Both the position numbers and the translations under genes were made by a program. Of a stretch of 64,000 nucleotides of DNA, positions 28,182-39,395 are shown in pieces (within the stretch, counting starts at the first letter, position 1; every line of letters starts with the position of its first letter). Source of the DNA: Parietichytrium sp. I65-24A (lineage: Eukaryota; Sar; Bigyra; Thraustochytrida; Thraustochytriidae); assembly GCA_012862575.1 (NCBI GenBank), contig BLSF01000027.1:434001-498000 (forward strand), in the 5' to 3' direction. The notes beneath the pieces were generated by a model. That model made no database searches. It saw nothing but the letters and a program-made list of their open reading frames with translations, and was not told where the DNA came from.

Positions 28182-31100
28182 ATGCGGTGTACGCCTCTGC
28201 TCCCGCGGCGGCAGCGACTGGACACGTTTCCCTTCCTCGTCGCGTACGCCCTCGTCATACTGCTCCTTATCAGCTATACGCTTTCGCCTCCCTCCGACCC
28301 AGCTGTCCCCGCTGACCCCGCTGTCCCCGCGGACACTGCAACGCTCGAAGGGCTCGAGGGGCTCGAGAGTCCAGGGCCTGGCGGTACGGATGGTACGGAT
28401 GGGACGAATGGGACGGATGGGACGGACGGGCTCGCGGGGACGCAATGGATGGTGATGGGCTTGCTGGTGGTAGTGTGCGCGGTGCACGCGGTCGTGCTGC
28501 TTGGCGCGTTCTGGAGCGCCAAGTGGCGCGGGAGACTGCGGATGAGAGCGGCGGAATGGGAGGAGGCTGCTGTGGCGCTGGTGGAGCCGGGTGAACACGG
28601 GGGCAAAGCGGAGCTGTGCGAGGTTTGGAAGGGCTCTGCGGAATCGAGAGGCAGCGGGAACGCGAATCTGAACGTAAAGACAGAGGCGGGATTGGGCGCT
28701 GGAACGGGAACGGAAGCCGACGCCGCACGGTCCAGGTGGCTGGGCACCCGCATGCCGGAAAGATGGTTTGAATTTCAGCGGGAAAGGTGGGCCGTGGAGG
28801 ATGGCAAGGTGCGCAAGATGGGCTACCCGGAAGGACGAAGGCTGAGGGAGTACCTGGGGTGGACAGGGCTGTCTAATGAGGAGGAGCGAGCAGACGCGGT
28901 GAAGAAGTGGGGAAGAAATGAGTTTGACATTCCGTTCCCAACCATGCAGGAGCTCTTTGCCGAGCAGGCGCTCGCCCCGTTTTTCATCTTTCAGGTGCTC
29001 TGCGTAGCGCTGTGGTGTTTGGACGAGTATTGGTACTATTCGGTATTGTAAGTTCGAAGTTGAACAGGTTTTTTTACCTGTAGTTTGCTCAGTTCGAAGC
29101 GGACCATCACTGACAACGTTCTTCATCTCACGCCATCTGTTGCTCGAACGAATGACTCGCAGCACACTTTTGATGCTAATCCTTTTCGAGCTGACCGTAT
29201 GCAAGCAGCGGCAACAAAATCTTGGAACACTCCGAAACATGCGCAGACCTGCATTCCCTCTCTATGTCTATCGGTCTGGGACGTGGTCTAGCATTCTCAG
29301 CAGCGAACTCCTTCCAGGAGACATCTGCTCAGTCGTTCGCATACACGCCGGTGACGACGATCAGGTTTTGATGCCCTGTGACGTCCTTCTTCTTCACGGG
29401 TCGTGCATTGTGAATGAGGCGATGCTCACCGGTGAGTCAGTACCAAAAATGAAAGAGTCTGTGCGGAATGGAATCAGCGGAGACGTTAATCTAGGGGACT
29501 TGGAGCTCGATATGTCCGACTCCAAATTCTCTCAGTACCTTGTGCTGGGAGGGACCCGCGTCATCAAGCACGAAGGCACTGAGCAAGCCGAAGGAGGCAC
29601 AGCGCACTTGCCAATACCCGCTCCTCCAAACAACGGGTGCATTTGCTTTGTGCTTCGCACGGGCTTCGGCACAAGTCAAGGTAGCCTGATGCGAACCATC
29701 TTATTCAGCACCGAGCGTGTCACTGTGGACAATGCGGAGACTTATTTGTTCATTGGTATCCTTCTCGTCTTTGCTGTGATTGCTTCCGTTTATGTGATGG
29801 TCGAGGGACTAAAGAACGAAAAGCAGTCTCGATGGAAGCTTTTCCTTCATTGTACTATGATTGTGACCTCCGTTGTACCTCCAGAACTGCCCATGGAGCT
29901 CTCTCTGGCAGTCAACACCTCACTTGCCCGTCTTCACCGACTTGCAATCTTTTGCACAGAGCCGTACCGCATTCCATTTGCGGGCAGGCTTAACGTATGC
30001 TGCTTTGACAAAACCGGAACGTTGACGATGGATACTTACTTGGTCCAGGGGGTTGCTGAAGACCCGTCCAATGTCGCGAATCTCACAGGTCCCGAGCAGC
30101 TCCCTGATGAGTCAACGTACGTCCTCGCTGGTTGCCACCAACTGGTTCGTGTGAACACTAAGGTAGACGGAGATCCGATGGAAATGGCTGCCGTGCGATC
30201 AATCAAGTGGGGAATGACGAGTGACGGCCGGATGATCCGTCGCGGGGACAGTGAAAGAAAAGAGCAACTGCGGATTGCTCATCGCCATCCTTTCTCCGCA
30301 GAGCTAAAGAGGATGTCAGCAGTGGTCTTCGTTGATGATATCACAAAAGAGGGGCTCATGCTTGCTGTCAAGCCCCGCAGATGCCTTGTCGTGGTGAAGG
30401 GCGCCCCTGAGACTCTCGAAAGCAGATTTAGGCAAATTCCGAAAAACTACAAGAATGCTTACACAGCGCTAATGATGGGAGGCGCCCGAGTTCTGGCTCT
30501 TGCATACAGGGAAATGAGCTTGGCAACCTCCCCAGAAGATGTGATTTCAATGTCGCGGGAGGAAGCTGAGTCGAGCTTAGAGTTTGCGGGATTTCTTGTC
30601 CTGGCTTGCCCGCTCAAGGACGACACCCCGGCCGCCATCAAAATGCTTCAAGAGTCCCAACACGAAACGATCATCATCACTGGAGATAACGCTCTCACAG
30701 CCTGCGATGTTGCCAAAAAGCTAAATATGCTTACGAAACCTCTGGAGAAGATCCTTATACTCGTTGCGTCAGAAAAGAGAGGGGAAGAAGATGTGTTGGA
30801 GTGGGTCTGTGTAGATCCAAGCGTAAAACTTGACTTCTACCTTCAGTATTCCAAGCACAGCGCGAAGTCTCTCGTTGAGGGTGGGTACGATTTAGTTGTA
30901 ACGGGCTCGGCCATGGACTCGCTCCAGAAAGGTTTTGGGGATGCGGTATCAAAGTTCTTGGACGAGCTTAGCGTTGTTGCGCCGTATGTGAAGGTTTTCG
31001 CAAGAGCGTCACCGCATCACAAGGAGAATATTTTGACGGCCCTGAGCCGTGCCGGGCTGCACTGCTTGATGTGCGGAGATGGCACCAACGACGTTGGTGC

Positions 31101-32034
31101 TCTCAAGAGAGCGGACGTAGGGGTCTCAATCATAAACTCGCCCGAGCACGAGAGTGTATTACGAAGCGCCAAGGAAGATCTTGAGCGCCGAGTGCCAGCG
31201 GAAATTCTCAACAAGCTTTCCGCAGTAGAGCGGATGCGATTCGAATTGCAAGCGATGGAAAGAAATCAACAGGGAAGTACTTTGGTGCAACTTGGCGACG
31301 CTTCCATCGCATCGCCGTTTACATCGCGAACGACATCAATCATGTCTGCAGTGCATATCATTCGTCAAGGGCGTTGCACTCTAGTGACGACGATTCAAAT
31401 GTACAAGATTCTAGCGCTCAACTGTCTCATCTCAGCATACTCGCTCTCGATTCTGCACTTGTACGGCGTGAAGCAAGGCGACACGCAAGCAACCCTCGCT
31501 GGGCTCCTGATTGCAGGGCTTTTTATGTTCATTTCATGGGCCGAGCCTCTAGAGGTGTTGTCCGCACAGAAACCAGAATCACGAATCTTTAGCAGCTCCG
31601 TGCTGTCTTCAGTCACAGGTCAGCTGATTGTTCACTTTTCTAGTTTGTTGGCTGTTTTGGAATCTACCAAGCCGTTTGTTGACACGGATTCAGAGGAAAT
31701 GCATCCCGACGCAGACTTTAAGCCAAATGTCATCAACAGCGCTGTTTTTCTGGTCGCGCTTTGCATGCAGTGCAACGTGTTCTGCTGCAACTATAGGGGC
31801 GCCCCATTTATGCAGAGCTTGATGGATAACAAAGCTTTCCACAGAGTGCTCCTTGGAACTTGGCTCCTAGGCATGGTACTTGCTTTGGACTTTATTCCAG
31901 CTCTTGGCGAAATATTCGAGCTAGCCCCAATTCCGGTGGAGAACGGCTACAAGACCTCTCTCGTGGGAATCCTGATCTTCGACACTGCCGCTTCATTGTT
32001 GTGGGAAACTTTGATGCGTTCTGTTTTCGGATAG
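28182..32034 (+). CDS. P5A-type ATPase (Spf1/ATP13A1), ER transmembrane-helix dislocase
   Basis: Exons 28182-29047 and 29163-32034 around a 115-bp intron give 1245 residues. Splicing yields YWYYSVFTLLMLILFE, matching the membrane segment at this point in the family. P-type ATPase signatures follow: LTGESVPKMKE, the P5A-specific VPPELPMELSLAVN in membrane helix 4, DKTGTLT with phosphorylated Asp571, TGDNALTACDVA, and GDGTNDVGALKRADVG. P5A ATPases pull mis-inserted transmembrane helices out of the ER membrane. An odd feature is the first lumenal loop, with an Ala/Pro/Asp repeat and a Gly-Thr-Asp array coded by a 9-bp repeat (28383-28427). The start is the ATG after AAAA; the upstream frame opens only at GTG and covers 7-bp repeats. 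Confidence 0.94.
28383..28427 (+). repeat. 9-bp repeat within the ATPase coding region
   Basis: Five 9-mers (GGTACGGAT twice, then GGGACGAAT, GGGACGGAT, GGGACGGAC) encode Gly-Thr-Asp/Asn units in the first lumenal loop of the P5A ATPase. Confidence 0.85.
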
Positions 32035-32486
32035 ATTCGAAAATTCCTTGTTAGTTATACGTACGTGTACTAACGTGCACCACGCAAGGACGAGATGTGC
32101 GGTCTGGTTGATAAGCAACGCATGAACATTGAAATCTGACATAGACGAGCGAAAGCATGGTATTTGATATATGCTAATTTCTTTCTTCTTCTTTCTTTCT
32201 GTTTCCTTTCCTTTGAGGGAAAGCTTCTCCAGCTACTTGCAAGTGACTCGAGGAATTCAAAAGCATTCTTGGTTGGCAACGAATGCAATACATTGAGCGC
32301 GCTCGCACCATGCCGACCGTATACAGGCGGTCCATTCCTGTGCCTTGCTTGGTAAACATACAGTTTCCTACTTTATTCTTATGTAAAGCGCGCTTCCACA
32401 GCATAAGCACTCCCGAGAGTTTTTCCCCCCTCGTTCATGGTCATCAAAGTGTTTATTTGAACATCACAAGCGCACGCAGAAAAGGT
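32035..32486. other. Convergent 3' region, no gene seen
   Basis: 452 bp between the ends of the P5A ATPase (plus) and kinesin-13 (minus) genes. T-rich stretches may include 3' processing signals. No ORF of its own. Confidence 0.45.
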
Positions 32487-34616
32487 CTATTCGATGCCAG
32501 TCATTCTCGAAGCGACACCTTCGAGAGCGAGGGTTTTGCGAAAGCGTTTCAGCACGGACTGCAGATCCTGGAACAACTCAATTTTAGATTCAATGATGTC
32601 GTCCAGCCTTGTTGCGTAATCTTCAATGTCATAGTCAACAACATCGCTGCCTTGCACCTTGGACAACAGCGCCCCTTCTTCAGTCAAGAGATCGGCATTG
32701 CGTTGAATGGCCTTCATGTGGCTGCTCAAAAGCTCTTCTTCCATATCTACAAGCTGGCGCACTACGTCCTGGAAATTGACGAGCTTTTCCTCGGAATGAT
32801 CTTCTCCCTCGTCTTGCTGATTGGAGATCTGTTTCTGCTTGATCCGCTTAGACTCGACGGTGTTCAGATTGTTTGCCTGAAGTGGCTCGCGAGTCGGTTT
32901 GCTCAAGGTCTCTGGGTTATCCCACTGTTTACGCGGTTGCTGACGAGCGCTGGAAGGAAGGTTTGGTTGCTGCAGTCGGGATCGGTTTGGCGTCGAGGCC
33001 GCAGGTGCCTGGGTGACCTTGGAAGGTTTACTTTGGCGCGAAGGTTGGGCGAGTTGATTGGAGACTGTGGAGTCGTTCTGGGCTTGACGACGAGGCTTGT
33101 AGCCAGAAGGTGCTGGGGAAGTGACTGGGACCGGTGCTTTGGCAGGGGTAGCCCTTGGGGCCTCCACCCTGCGAGCTCCGGTGTTGCTGCCGCCAGACCG
33201 CCGCCCGTCCTTGCCGCGTGGAGTGCTCGCAGAGGTCGGTGGCGACACTTGGTCTGCAGTTGGCTCGTCGAAATAGTCCTCATCGTCGTCGTCGTTTCCA
33301 TTCAAGTCGTCGTCAAGGGAGAACTCGGAGTCTGACTCTGCAGCGGCCTCGGGGTAGTCCGCAATACGCTTCATGTTGGGATCAGGACCGTCACGGACAA
33401 CCTTCTCCTTGACGCGGTCTGCGTAGCGAAGCGTGTTGAGCGTATGGTCTGCAGACGAAGCAACCGGGCTGATACAGCTAATCATCACAGTTCGCGCATC
33501 CGTGGAAAAAGAGTCTTTCAACACCATTGTCAGCTTGGAACCGCGGTAAGGGACGTGGGATGATCCGCTGTCCAGAGCACGAACACATTCTTTAAGAGCG
33601 AGAAGAGACTTGTTGATTTCCGCAGACTCCTGACGCCTCTGTCGGTTGTGGTGCTTGGTATCTTGCCCGCGCTCGCTGCCAGCAAGATCGATCAAAGAAA
33701 GTTTACCGTACGGCTCGCTGCCTTCGCGCGCAGAGAGCTTGCGCAGCGCGATCTGGCAAATGGCATGCGAGCGCGAGGAGTCGTTGTTCATCTCCGTGGC
33801 GTGCGTCGTACGAACACCGTTTCCGCGCTCAATTAGCTGGAGCAATTCATCCTCATCAGACACAATTACCTCCCGCAAACCTTCCACGTGAATTCTCCCA
33901 CGACCGTCTTCTCTGATGATGCACTCGTGGCGCTCGTGCAACAGATCCATGCACCTCCCCCCGTAAAGCTCGAAGAAGGCGCAGCAAACTTCCAGTTGCT
34001 TGTCGGCAAGCTCGTCAGAGCGGATCAGCTTGAAGACGTCTCGCGCGGCGTAGGCTTGGACGCCTCCCATCGTGTACGTTTTTCCACTTCCGGTCTGACC
34101 GTAGGCAAAGCAGGTGGCGCGTCCACCATTGGCTGCAAATTCTACAAGATATTTGGCCGTGTGGTTGTACACCTCCTCTGTGCTCGTAGACTCATGAAAG
34201 GCGTGGTCCAGCTCAAAGCAGACATTGTTGAGAAACTTGGAGATGCCGTCCACCTTGAGTTTGCAGTGATGCACGTATGCCCTCGGGTTGCTGCAGCTGA
34301 CCGAGTCGAAGTCCTTGCGCTTGATCTCCGTATCGCTGACCGGGCGCTTGCGGACCACCACGTTGATCTTCAGCGGACCAGCGTCCATGTGCGGTTGCAT
34401 CGGGGCCATCTCATACTTGCGAAACCTCCTGATCATTCGCTGAAAGTCCACATCCCCCGGCTGCCCGCGCTTCTCATACTTCTTGATCTCCACTTCCCGC
34501 TTCTTCTTGAACAGCTCTGCGCTCTTCCTCCTGCTCTCCCTCTGTTTCGCCAGGCGTTCAATCTCCGCCACCGTGCGGTCCTTGCCCTTTCGCTTGGGCG
34601 AAGTAAAGTCCGCCAT
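32487..34616 (-). CDS. Kinesin-13 family microtubule depolymerase
   Basis: 709 residues, no intron. A basic, charged neck (about 15-70, with Lys/Glu helices) precedes a central motor domain (84-420): P-loop GQTGSGKT at 173-180, switch I NNDSSRSH at 277-284, switch II DLAGSE at 310-315. KVD at 121-123 is the loop-2 motif that kinesin-13 uses to bend protofilaments. The neck-before-motor layout and KVD identify kinesin-13 (KIF2/MCAK). After an acidic stretch comes a disordered Ser/Pro/Gln region and a C-terminal helical segment from about 595. Kinesin-13 shortens microtubules in spindles and controls flagellar length. ATG in GGTCGATGG context; GTTCC heptamers lie about 100 bp upstream. Confidence 0.95.
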   Translation of the reverse strand: MADFTSPKRKGKDRTVAEIERLAKQRESRRKSAELFKKKREVEIKKYEKRGQPGDVDFQRMIRRFRKYEMAPMQPHMDAGPLKINVVVRKRPVSDTEIKRKDFDSVSCSNPRAYVHHCKLKVDGISKFLNNVCFELDHAFHESTSTEEVYNHTAKYLVEFAANGGRATCFAYGQTGSGKTYTMGGVQAYAARDVFKLIRSDELADKQLEVCCAFFELYGGRCMDLLHERHECIIREDGRGRIHVEGLREVIVSDEDELLQLIERGNGVRTTHATEMNNDSSRSHAICQIALRKLSAREGSEPYGKLSLIDLAGSERGQDTKHHNRQRRQESAEINKSLLALKECVRALDSGSSHVPYRGSKLTMVLKDSFSTDARTVMISCISPVASSADHTLNTLRYADRVKEKVVRDGPDPNMKRIADYPEAAAESDSEFSLDDDLNGNDDDDEDYFDEPTADQVSPPTSASTPRGKDGRRSGGSNTGARRVEAPRATPAKAPVPVTSPAPSGYKPRRQAQNDSTVSNQLAQPSRQSKPSKVTQAPAASTPNRSRLQQPNLPSSARQQPRKQWDNPETLSKPTREPLQANNLNTVESKRIKQKQISNQQDEGEDHSEEKLVNFQDVVRQLVDMEEELLSSHMKAIQRNADLLTEEGALLSKVQGSDVVDYDIEDYATRLDDIIESKIELFQDLQSVLKRFRKTLALEGVASRMTGIE

Positions 34617-34714
34617 CGACCTTCTCCTCTATTCACCGCTGCCCGTACACACAAACGCACGCCCCGTACAAACCGTAACCTTACCGCTAGCAGCGCCCCA
34701 GCCTTCCACCTCCC

Positions 34715-34749
34715 ACGTTCCAAGTTCCACGTTCCCCGTTCCACGTTCT
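34715..34749 (-). repeat. GGAAC heptamer array upstream of kinesin-13
   Basis: Five 7-mers of the form NNGTTCC (last one NNGTTCT) on the plus strand, read as GGAACNN on the coding strand, 99-133 bp before the kinesin-13 ATG. The CEBPZ gene has the same heptamer in the same orientation relative to its start. Confidence 0.8.
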
Positions 34750-34889
34750 GCGCTGCACGAAATAGCGAATTGTGAATCGTGATTCTCCGCTCTTGGTCCG
34801 CTGGATCACCGCCCGACTTTTCAAACTCTGCGAAAGTGCCAAGCACTGGAAAGAATGCAAGGCGTTTTCGCTCCTGTCTCCCCTGTCTC

Positions 34890-34908
34890 CTCTGACTTCT
34901 CTGACTCC

Positions 34909-34946
<38 letters not shown>
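34890..34946. repeat. 9-bp repeats followed by CT microsatellite
   Basis: CTCTGACTT then CTCTGACTC twice (34890-34916), continuing into an uninterrupted CT run to 34946. It lies 274 bp or more upstream of the kinesin-13 start. Confidence 0.85.
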
Positions 34947-34947
<1 letters not shown>

Positions 34948-36144
34948 ACACCTTCAGAAAGCCAAACTCCGCCAACTTCCTTCGCTCTCACTACTACTCT
35001 GTCTCCAAAGTCTTCAAAGACTCCAATTGCGAATTTCTAGTTTCCAACTCATCCTCGCTCGCCTGGCACTCACTACCGCATTCCCTAGCATCACTGCACC
35101 CTGGATAGCCAGTATTGGCCTACAGAGAGGGAGGGAGAGGGAGAGAGGGTCTAGCGAGGGACTAATGGAAGAGTGGTGGCTGGTAGGAACTGATATGTGC
35201 CGGTGAGTAACGAGAAGTCTCTGTTTTTTGATTGTTTTGATTGTTTTGATTGATTTGATTTGATTGATGATGATTGATTTTCGTCGATCGTGAAAGCATA
35301 TGTGATAGCTTTGAATTTATGTTCTGAAAGCAATGGAAATCAACAAATTATGGAAGGACGATAATACGAGAGTACGAGGATGTGGCTCTCCGCATTCTGA
35401 CGTTCTGGACGAGTCTGATCAGCGCCACTGCGAGAGATATTGATGATATGGTGAGTTCTCGAAAGCGGAGTGTTTTGACTGATCAATCAACGTCAAGAGA
35501 GATAGAATGGGATAGATGCATGGATGGACAGTGAATCAATAGCATCTCAAGTCAACATTTATTTAGTGGTGCAAGATGGTGCAAGTGCCAATCTGTCCAC
35601 TGCCGTCGTCGAATGAATCAGACAAATCAGACCAAGATAGGCAAACTTTGCAAGAGAAGGAAATCATAGGAAATCACCGTCTGTTAAGAAGATAAGCACA
35701 TTTAGTAGCACTTGCTACCAAGTGCTATCACCGCTACAGTCGCCAGTTGGGGCACCATTACTTATACTCCTAGACGTATAGTAATCCTATAAAGATGGCC
35801 GTTCCCACGCGAGATGATTAACGTTTAGATTATTGTAGTCTTATTGTTCGTTAGATTTGGGCCAAGCCCACGGTTGTCCGTTTTTCGATTTGAATTCGCT
35901 ATCCCTCCGTTATGCAGCACCAACCTCCCGCGTCACAGGAGCGCCATAGTTGACTGACAACCACACTTCTAGTGACGCGATGGGGACCGTTGTGACGTGA
36001 AGTGGGACAGGTTTGCTTTCGCACGCGCCACATCGCGCCACACACATCGCCACACACATCGCCACGGAAAGAACGAAAAGAACCGCTATGTGTTCGCCAG
36101 AGGTCTTGAGTCTGCGGAACGCTTTGGCCTGGTCCTCGCAAGAG

Positions 36145-36180
36145 AAGACTCTCAAGACTCTCAAGACTCTCAAGACTCGC
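36145..36180. repeat. 9-bp minisatellite, 4 copies
   Basis: AAGACTCTC three times, then AAGACTCGC. It ends 222 bp before the QTRT1 start codon. Confidence 0.9.
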
Positions 36181-36401
36181 AAGAAAGAAATACAAAGAAT
36201 TACAAAGAATACATAATGCGGCAAGGACGATAGAGAATATAGAGAGAGCGACGGCGCCGACAATGCGGATGGCGAAAGTACAAGCGCCACGGCAATAACA
36301 TAAAGCAGCCACAGAAGTGAGGGAGTCTTTGCACGCGCATGCGTTTCCTGCAGACCTTGCGGAGTATCCTGAAATAGATTTGGCGGCAGCGTAGTAATCT
36401 A

Positions 36402-37725
36402 ATGTCGTCCTTCAAGTTCACAGTGATCAAGGCTTCAAAGCGGTCTCGAGCGAGAGTCGGGCTGATCGAGACACCGCACGGGAATGTGGAGACGCCTGGA
36501 TTTGTGCCAGTGGCGACGAACGCATCGGTGAAGGCCGTGGACACAGTGTCTGCAGACGCGCACGGGTCTCAGCTCATGTTTTGCAATACCTACCATTTGA
36601 TGCTCCAGCCAGTAAGTGTGGCGCGCCACCTTTCGTTAGAAAGAGCGGACTTTGATGGCGCGACTCACCAATGAGATGTTTCGATGTTTTGATGTTTCTT
36701 CTTTGAACAAAGGGAGCTGGCACAGTGGAGAAACTGGGGGGGTTGCACAAATACATGAACAGAAAAGGTGCACTTATCAGTAAGTTGGCAAGCTCTCCAA
36801 GTCGCTTGGGGATAGGCGAGCCTTACTCATGCCTTTCTTTTATTGCCCTTTAGCCGATAGTGGAGGGTTCCAGGTGTTTTCGATGCTGGCAGGGGCTCTC
36901 GATCTTGACAAAGACGTCGGCTTGAAAGGAGCGGGTAGCAAGAAACGGCCCAACCTTGTTAAAAAGGTGTCTGAGGAAGGCGTGTTGTTTCAGAGTTATC
37001 GTAACGGCGAGAAGGTCATGCTCACTCCGGAATCAAGTGTGAAGGCTCAAAAGCAGTTGGGCGCTGACATCATTATCCCTTTCGACGAGCTCATCCCTTT
37101 CAATGCGCCCCCTGACAAACTTGAGCAGTCCGTTGAGCTCTCTCACAGATGGGAGAAGCGCAGTTTGGATGAGCATCGTTTAAACGTGAAGAATCAGGCA
37201 ATGTATTCTGTCATCCACGGCGGCCTCGACCTAAACTTGCGTCAGCGGAGCATTGATTATCTGACATCACTGCCGTTTGACGGCCACGCAGTCGGAGGCT
37301 CGCTTGGTAAATCTCGAGATGAACTCATTGATCTCCTCTCGTTCGTGCTCCCTCGCCTGCCCAGCGATAAGTCAAACCACATTCTTGGTATTGGAGATAT
37401 GGAATCTATAATTCGGGCCGTGCCGCTCGGCGCAGACACATTCGACTCTTCTTATCCGACCCGCGCAGCGAGGCATGGAAATGGCCTTCAAGGGAGGGGG
37501 GAACCGATGATTCAGATAAAGAGGTCCGTATTCAAAGAAGACCCGCGGCCGATTCTCGAGGGCTGTGAATGCTACACCTGCCAGAATTACTCCCGAGCGT
37601 ACCTTTACCACCTCTTCAAGTCTTACGAGCCTAGCTGCCTGACACTACTGACCACACACAACCTGTACCGAATGAATCAGAACATGGCAAGCGTTCGGAA
37701 TGACATATTGAACGATAAATTGTAG
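36402..37725 (+). CDS. Queuine tRNA-ribosyltransferase catalytic subunit
   Basis: Exons 36402-36611, 36713-36779 and 36854-37725 (introns of 101 and 74 bp, both GTAAGT) give 382 residues, close to the usual 400. Splicing restores TYHLMLQPGAGTVEKLGG and ALITDSGGFQVFSM, the latter holding the conserved substrate-site DSGGFQ. Later come VHGG, the nucleophile region DTFDSSYPTRAARHG, and the zinc site CECYTC with a downstream His. The enzyme swaps guanine at position 34 of tRNAs for Tyr, His, Asn and Asp with queuine; in eukaryotes it works with QTRT2, which is not in this window. Queuine must be salvaged from food or symbionts, so the gene implies such a source. It converges on MTHFR. Confidence 0.95.
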
Positions 37726-38006
37726 CCTGGCATGGGGCGCTCACTCTGAATTTCTCGAATACTCGTGTTGGGAAATTGCTTTGCGTGCTCGTTGTATGGC
37801 GGAGAAAAAAGACTGATCTGCCTCGGAACGAATTAAATGTAAAAGGTTAACTTGAATGATAAATTATGGCGTGCGAACAGAAGAGAATCTATCCTAGCTT
37901 GGACGACTGACGAAGTGGTAAAGAGAAAATACCATTCAAGAAGGTTGGGTAGGGGGAGGCGACGTGTTGGCGATTGATTGCTCAAGGGTTCTGTCAGCTA
38001 CCAGAC

Positions 38007-39130
38007 TCATTCCTCAGCAGATCGGAGCATTCCGAGTCCCTCAAGAACTCTGAGCGCAACCTTGTCCAGATTGAGAGTGTAAAAATGAAGTCCAGGCGCG
38101 CCGTGCTCCATGAGCGTGCGGCAGGTCTCAATACCCCAGTTAACAGCGAACTCCTCGAACTTCTCTGCGTCGTCCTTGCAAGCCTCAAGAGCGTCGGCCA
38201 TTTTCTTTGTGACGCGAGTTTTGCAAAAGCCTTGCATGCGCTTGTATCCTCCGAACGAAGTCATGCACATGATACCAGGAATAATTGGAACATTGATGTC
38301 CCATTTCCTGCACTCTTCAACGAAGCGCAAGTACACATCCACATCGTAGAACATTTGAGTAACAAGCATTTGCGCACCGGCATCCACTTTTGCTTTCAAG
38401 TACGCCATTTCCTCAGCAAAGTCAGCATCACTGCACACAGCAACAGTGCCATCTTCCATAGTCACAGCGCGGCTCAACTCGCTCGGCGTCAAGCTCTGCT
38501 TGGCAAAGACGGGCTTGATGCGCTCTGGGTGACCCTCAGGGTAGCAGGCTGCGGAGATGGAGAAGAAGTCCCCAGTCTCTTTGCGAATGAATTTGATGAG
38601 ATCAAGCGCGCAGGCGAATCCGGTGTCGATCTGCGTGAATTCCTCTTGTCCAGCAGGTGGGTCACCACGCAGGGCAAGAATGTTCCTGATACCAACCTTC
38701 CGGGCGACTTGCAGGGCGTTGTCAAGCTTCTCGCGAGGCATGTTTGTGCAGCTGTAGGTACAAGCGAATGATTTGTGAGTGGACAGATCTTCCAAGCAGA
38801 GATGAATTTTTTTTAAAAACCACAATCCTTCACTTACGTCAGGTGCATGTTCGCGACATAGCCGAACCTCCGCTGGCTTTGCTCGGTCAGCTCCAAGGTG
38901 AGGTCGGAGGTGCTGCCTCCGGCGCCCCAGGTAAAGTCAATGTAAAGAGGGTCCTGGACAGTGAGCTTGTCCAACCTCTTGTAGAGGTTGGTGACACCAG
39001 ACTCTGTCTTTGGCGGGAAAAACTCGAACGCGACCCATGTTTCGCCCTTCTTTCCCTCCACCAAGTCACAAATCTTGGGCGTCTCTGATGCTTGCGCCAT
39101 TTCCTCTGCGGCTGCTGCTCTCGCGGACAT
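38007..39130 (-). CDS. Methylenetetrahydrofolate reductase, catalytic domain only
   Basis: Exons 39130-38838 and 38751-38007 (minus), with an 86-bp intron (GTAAGT...CTACAG), give 345 residues. The splice forms MHLTCTNMPREKLDNAL, the eukaryotic-type HLTCTNM motif. FEFFPPKT, the folate-site ALRGDPP and YPEGHPE are also present. The FAD-dependent TIM barrel reduces methylene-THF to methyl-THF for methionine synthesis. Eukaryotic MTHFR usually has a further 250-300 residue C-terminal regulatory domain (SAM-binding in animals and fungi). Here the ORF stops soon after the barrel (LGMLRSAEE), and the stop is only 281 bp from the end of the convergent QTRT1 gene, so no such domain fits. The start is the first ATG; a second Met is at residue 11. 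Confidence 0.94.
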
Positions 39131-39220
39131 ACTCTCCTCTCTTCTTCTCTCTCCGCAGGCGTATGTTCCCTTTCTCTCAAGGAAGGAAAGCTACAAAAGT
39201 TTCGACTGAGTCTGGAAAGC

Positions 39221-39247
39221 TACTCTTGGTACTCTTGGTACTCTTGG
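39221..39247. repeat. 9-bp minisatellite, 3 copies
   Basis: TACTCTTGG three times without mismatch, beginning 91 bp upstream of the MTHFR start codon. Confidence 0.9.
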
Positions 39248-39368
39248 GGTGCAAAATGCTTAGTCACCTCTGGGAGTACGTACCTGGTACTGCTTGACAA
39301 TCCTTGATTACGACGCACGGTACTGGCCGCTAGTGTGCGAATGTCTCCAGTTCCTCTCTCCCTCTCTG

Positions 39369-39395
39369 CGTTTCTGCAGTTTCTGCGGTTTCTGC
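39369..39395. repeat. 9-bp minisatellite, 3 copies
   Basis: CGTTTCTGC, AGTTTCTGC, GGTTTCTGC head to tail, about 240 bp upstream of the MTHFR start codon. Confidence 0.75.

Larger units (their letters stand above)
34617..36401. other. Repeat-rich divergent intergenic region
   Basis: About 1.8 kb between kinesin-13 and QTRT1, without a supported gene. It holds 7-bp repeats (34715-34749), three 9-bp repeats (34890-34916) running into a CT microsatellite (to 34946), GATTGTTTT-like repeats (about 35230-35275), CACACATCGC repeats (about 36040-36065) and four 9-bp repeats (36145-36180). ORFs here are by-products of the repeats. Confidence 0.5.

Noticed and set aside
32283-33335. Long plus-strand ORF opposite kinesin-13
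   Set aside because: Antisense shadow of the kinesin-13 coding sequence; its codons mirror the tail region and no motif appears.
35899-36312. Minus-strand ORF with a hydrophobic start
   Set aside because: Begins at GTG and its Leu-Glu-Ser run is only the 9-bp repeat read in another frame.
36402-39130. QTRT1 and MTHFR as a functional pair because they are neighbours
   Set aside because: They converge rather than share a promoter, and there is no direct pathway link; adjacency in this gene-dense DNA is probably chance.
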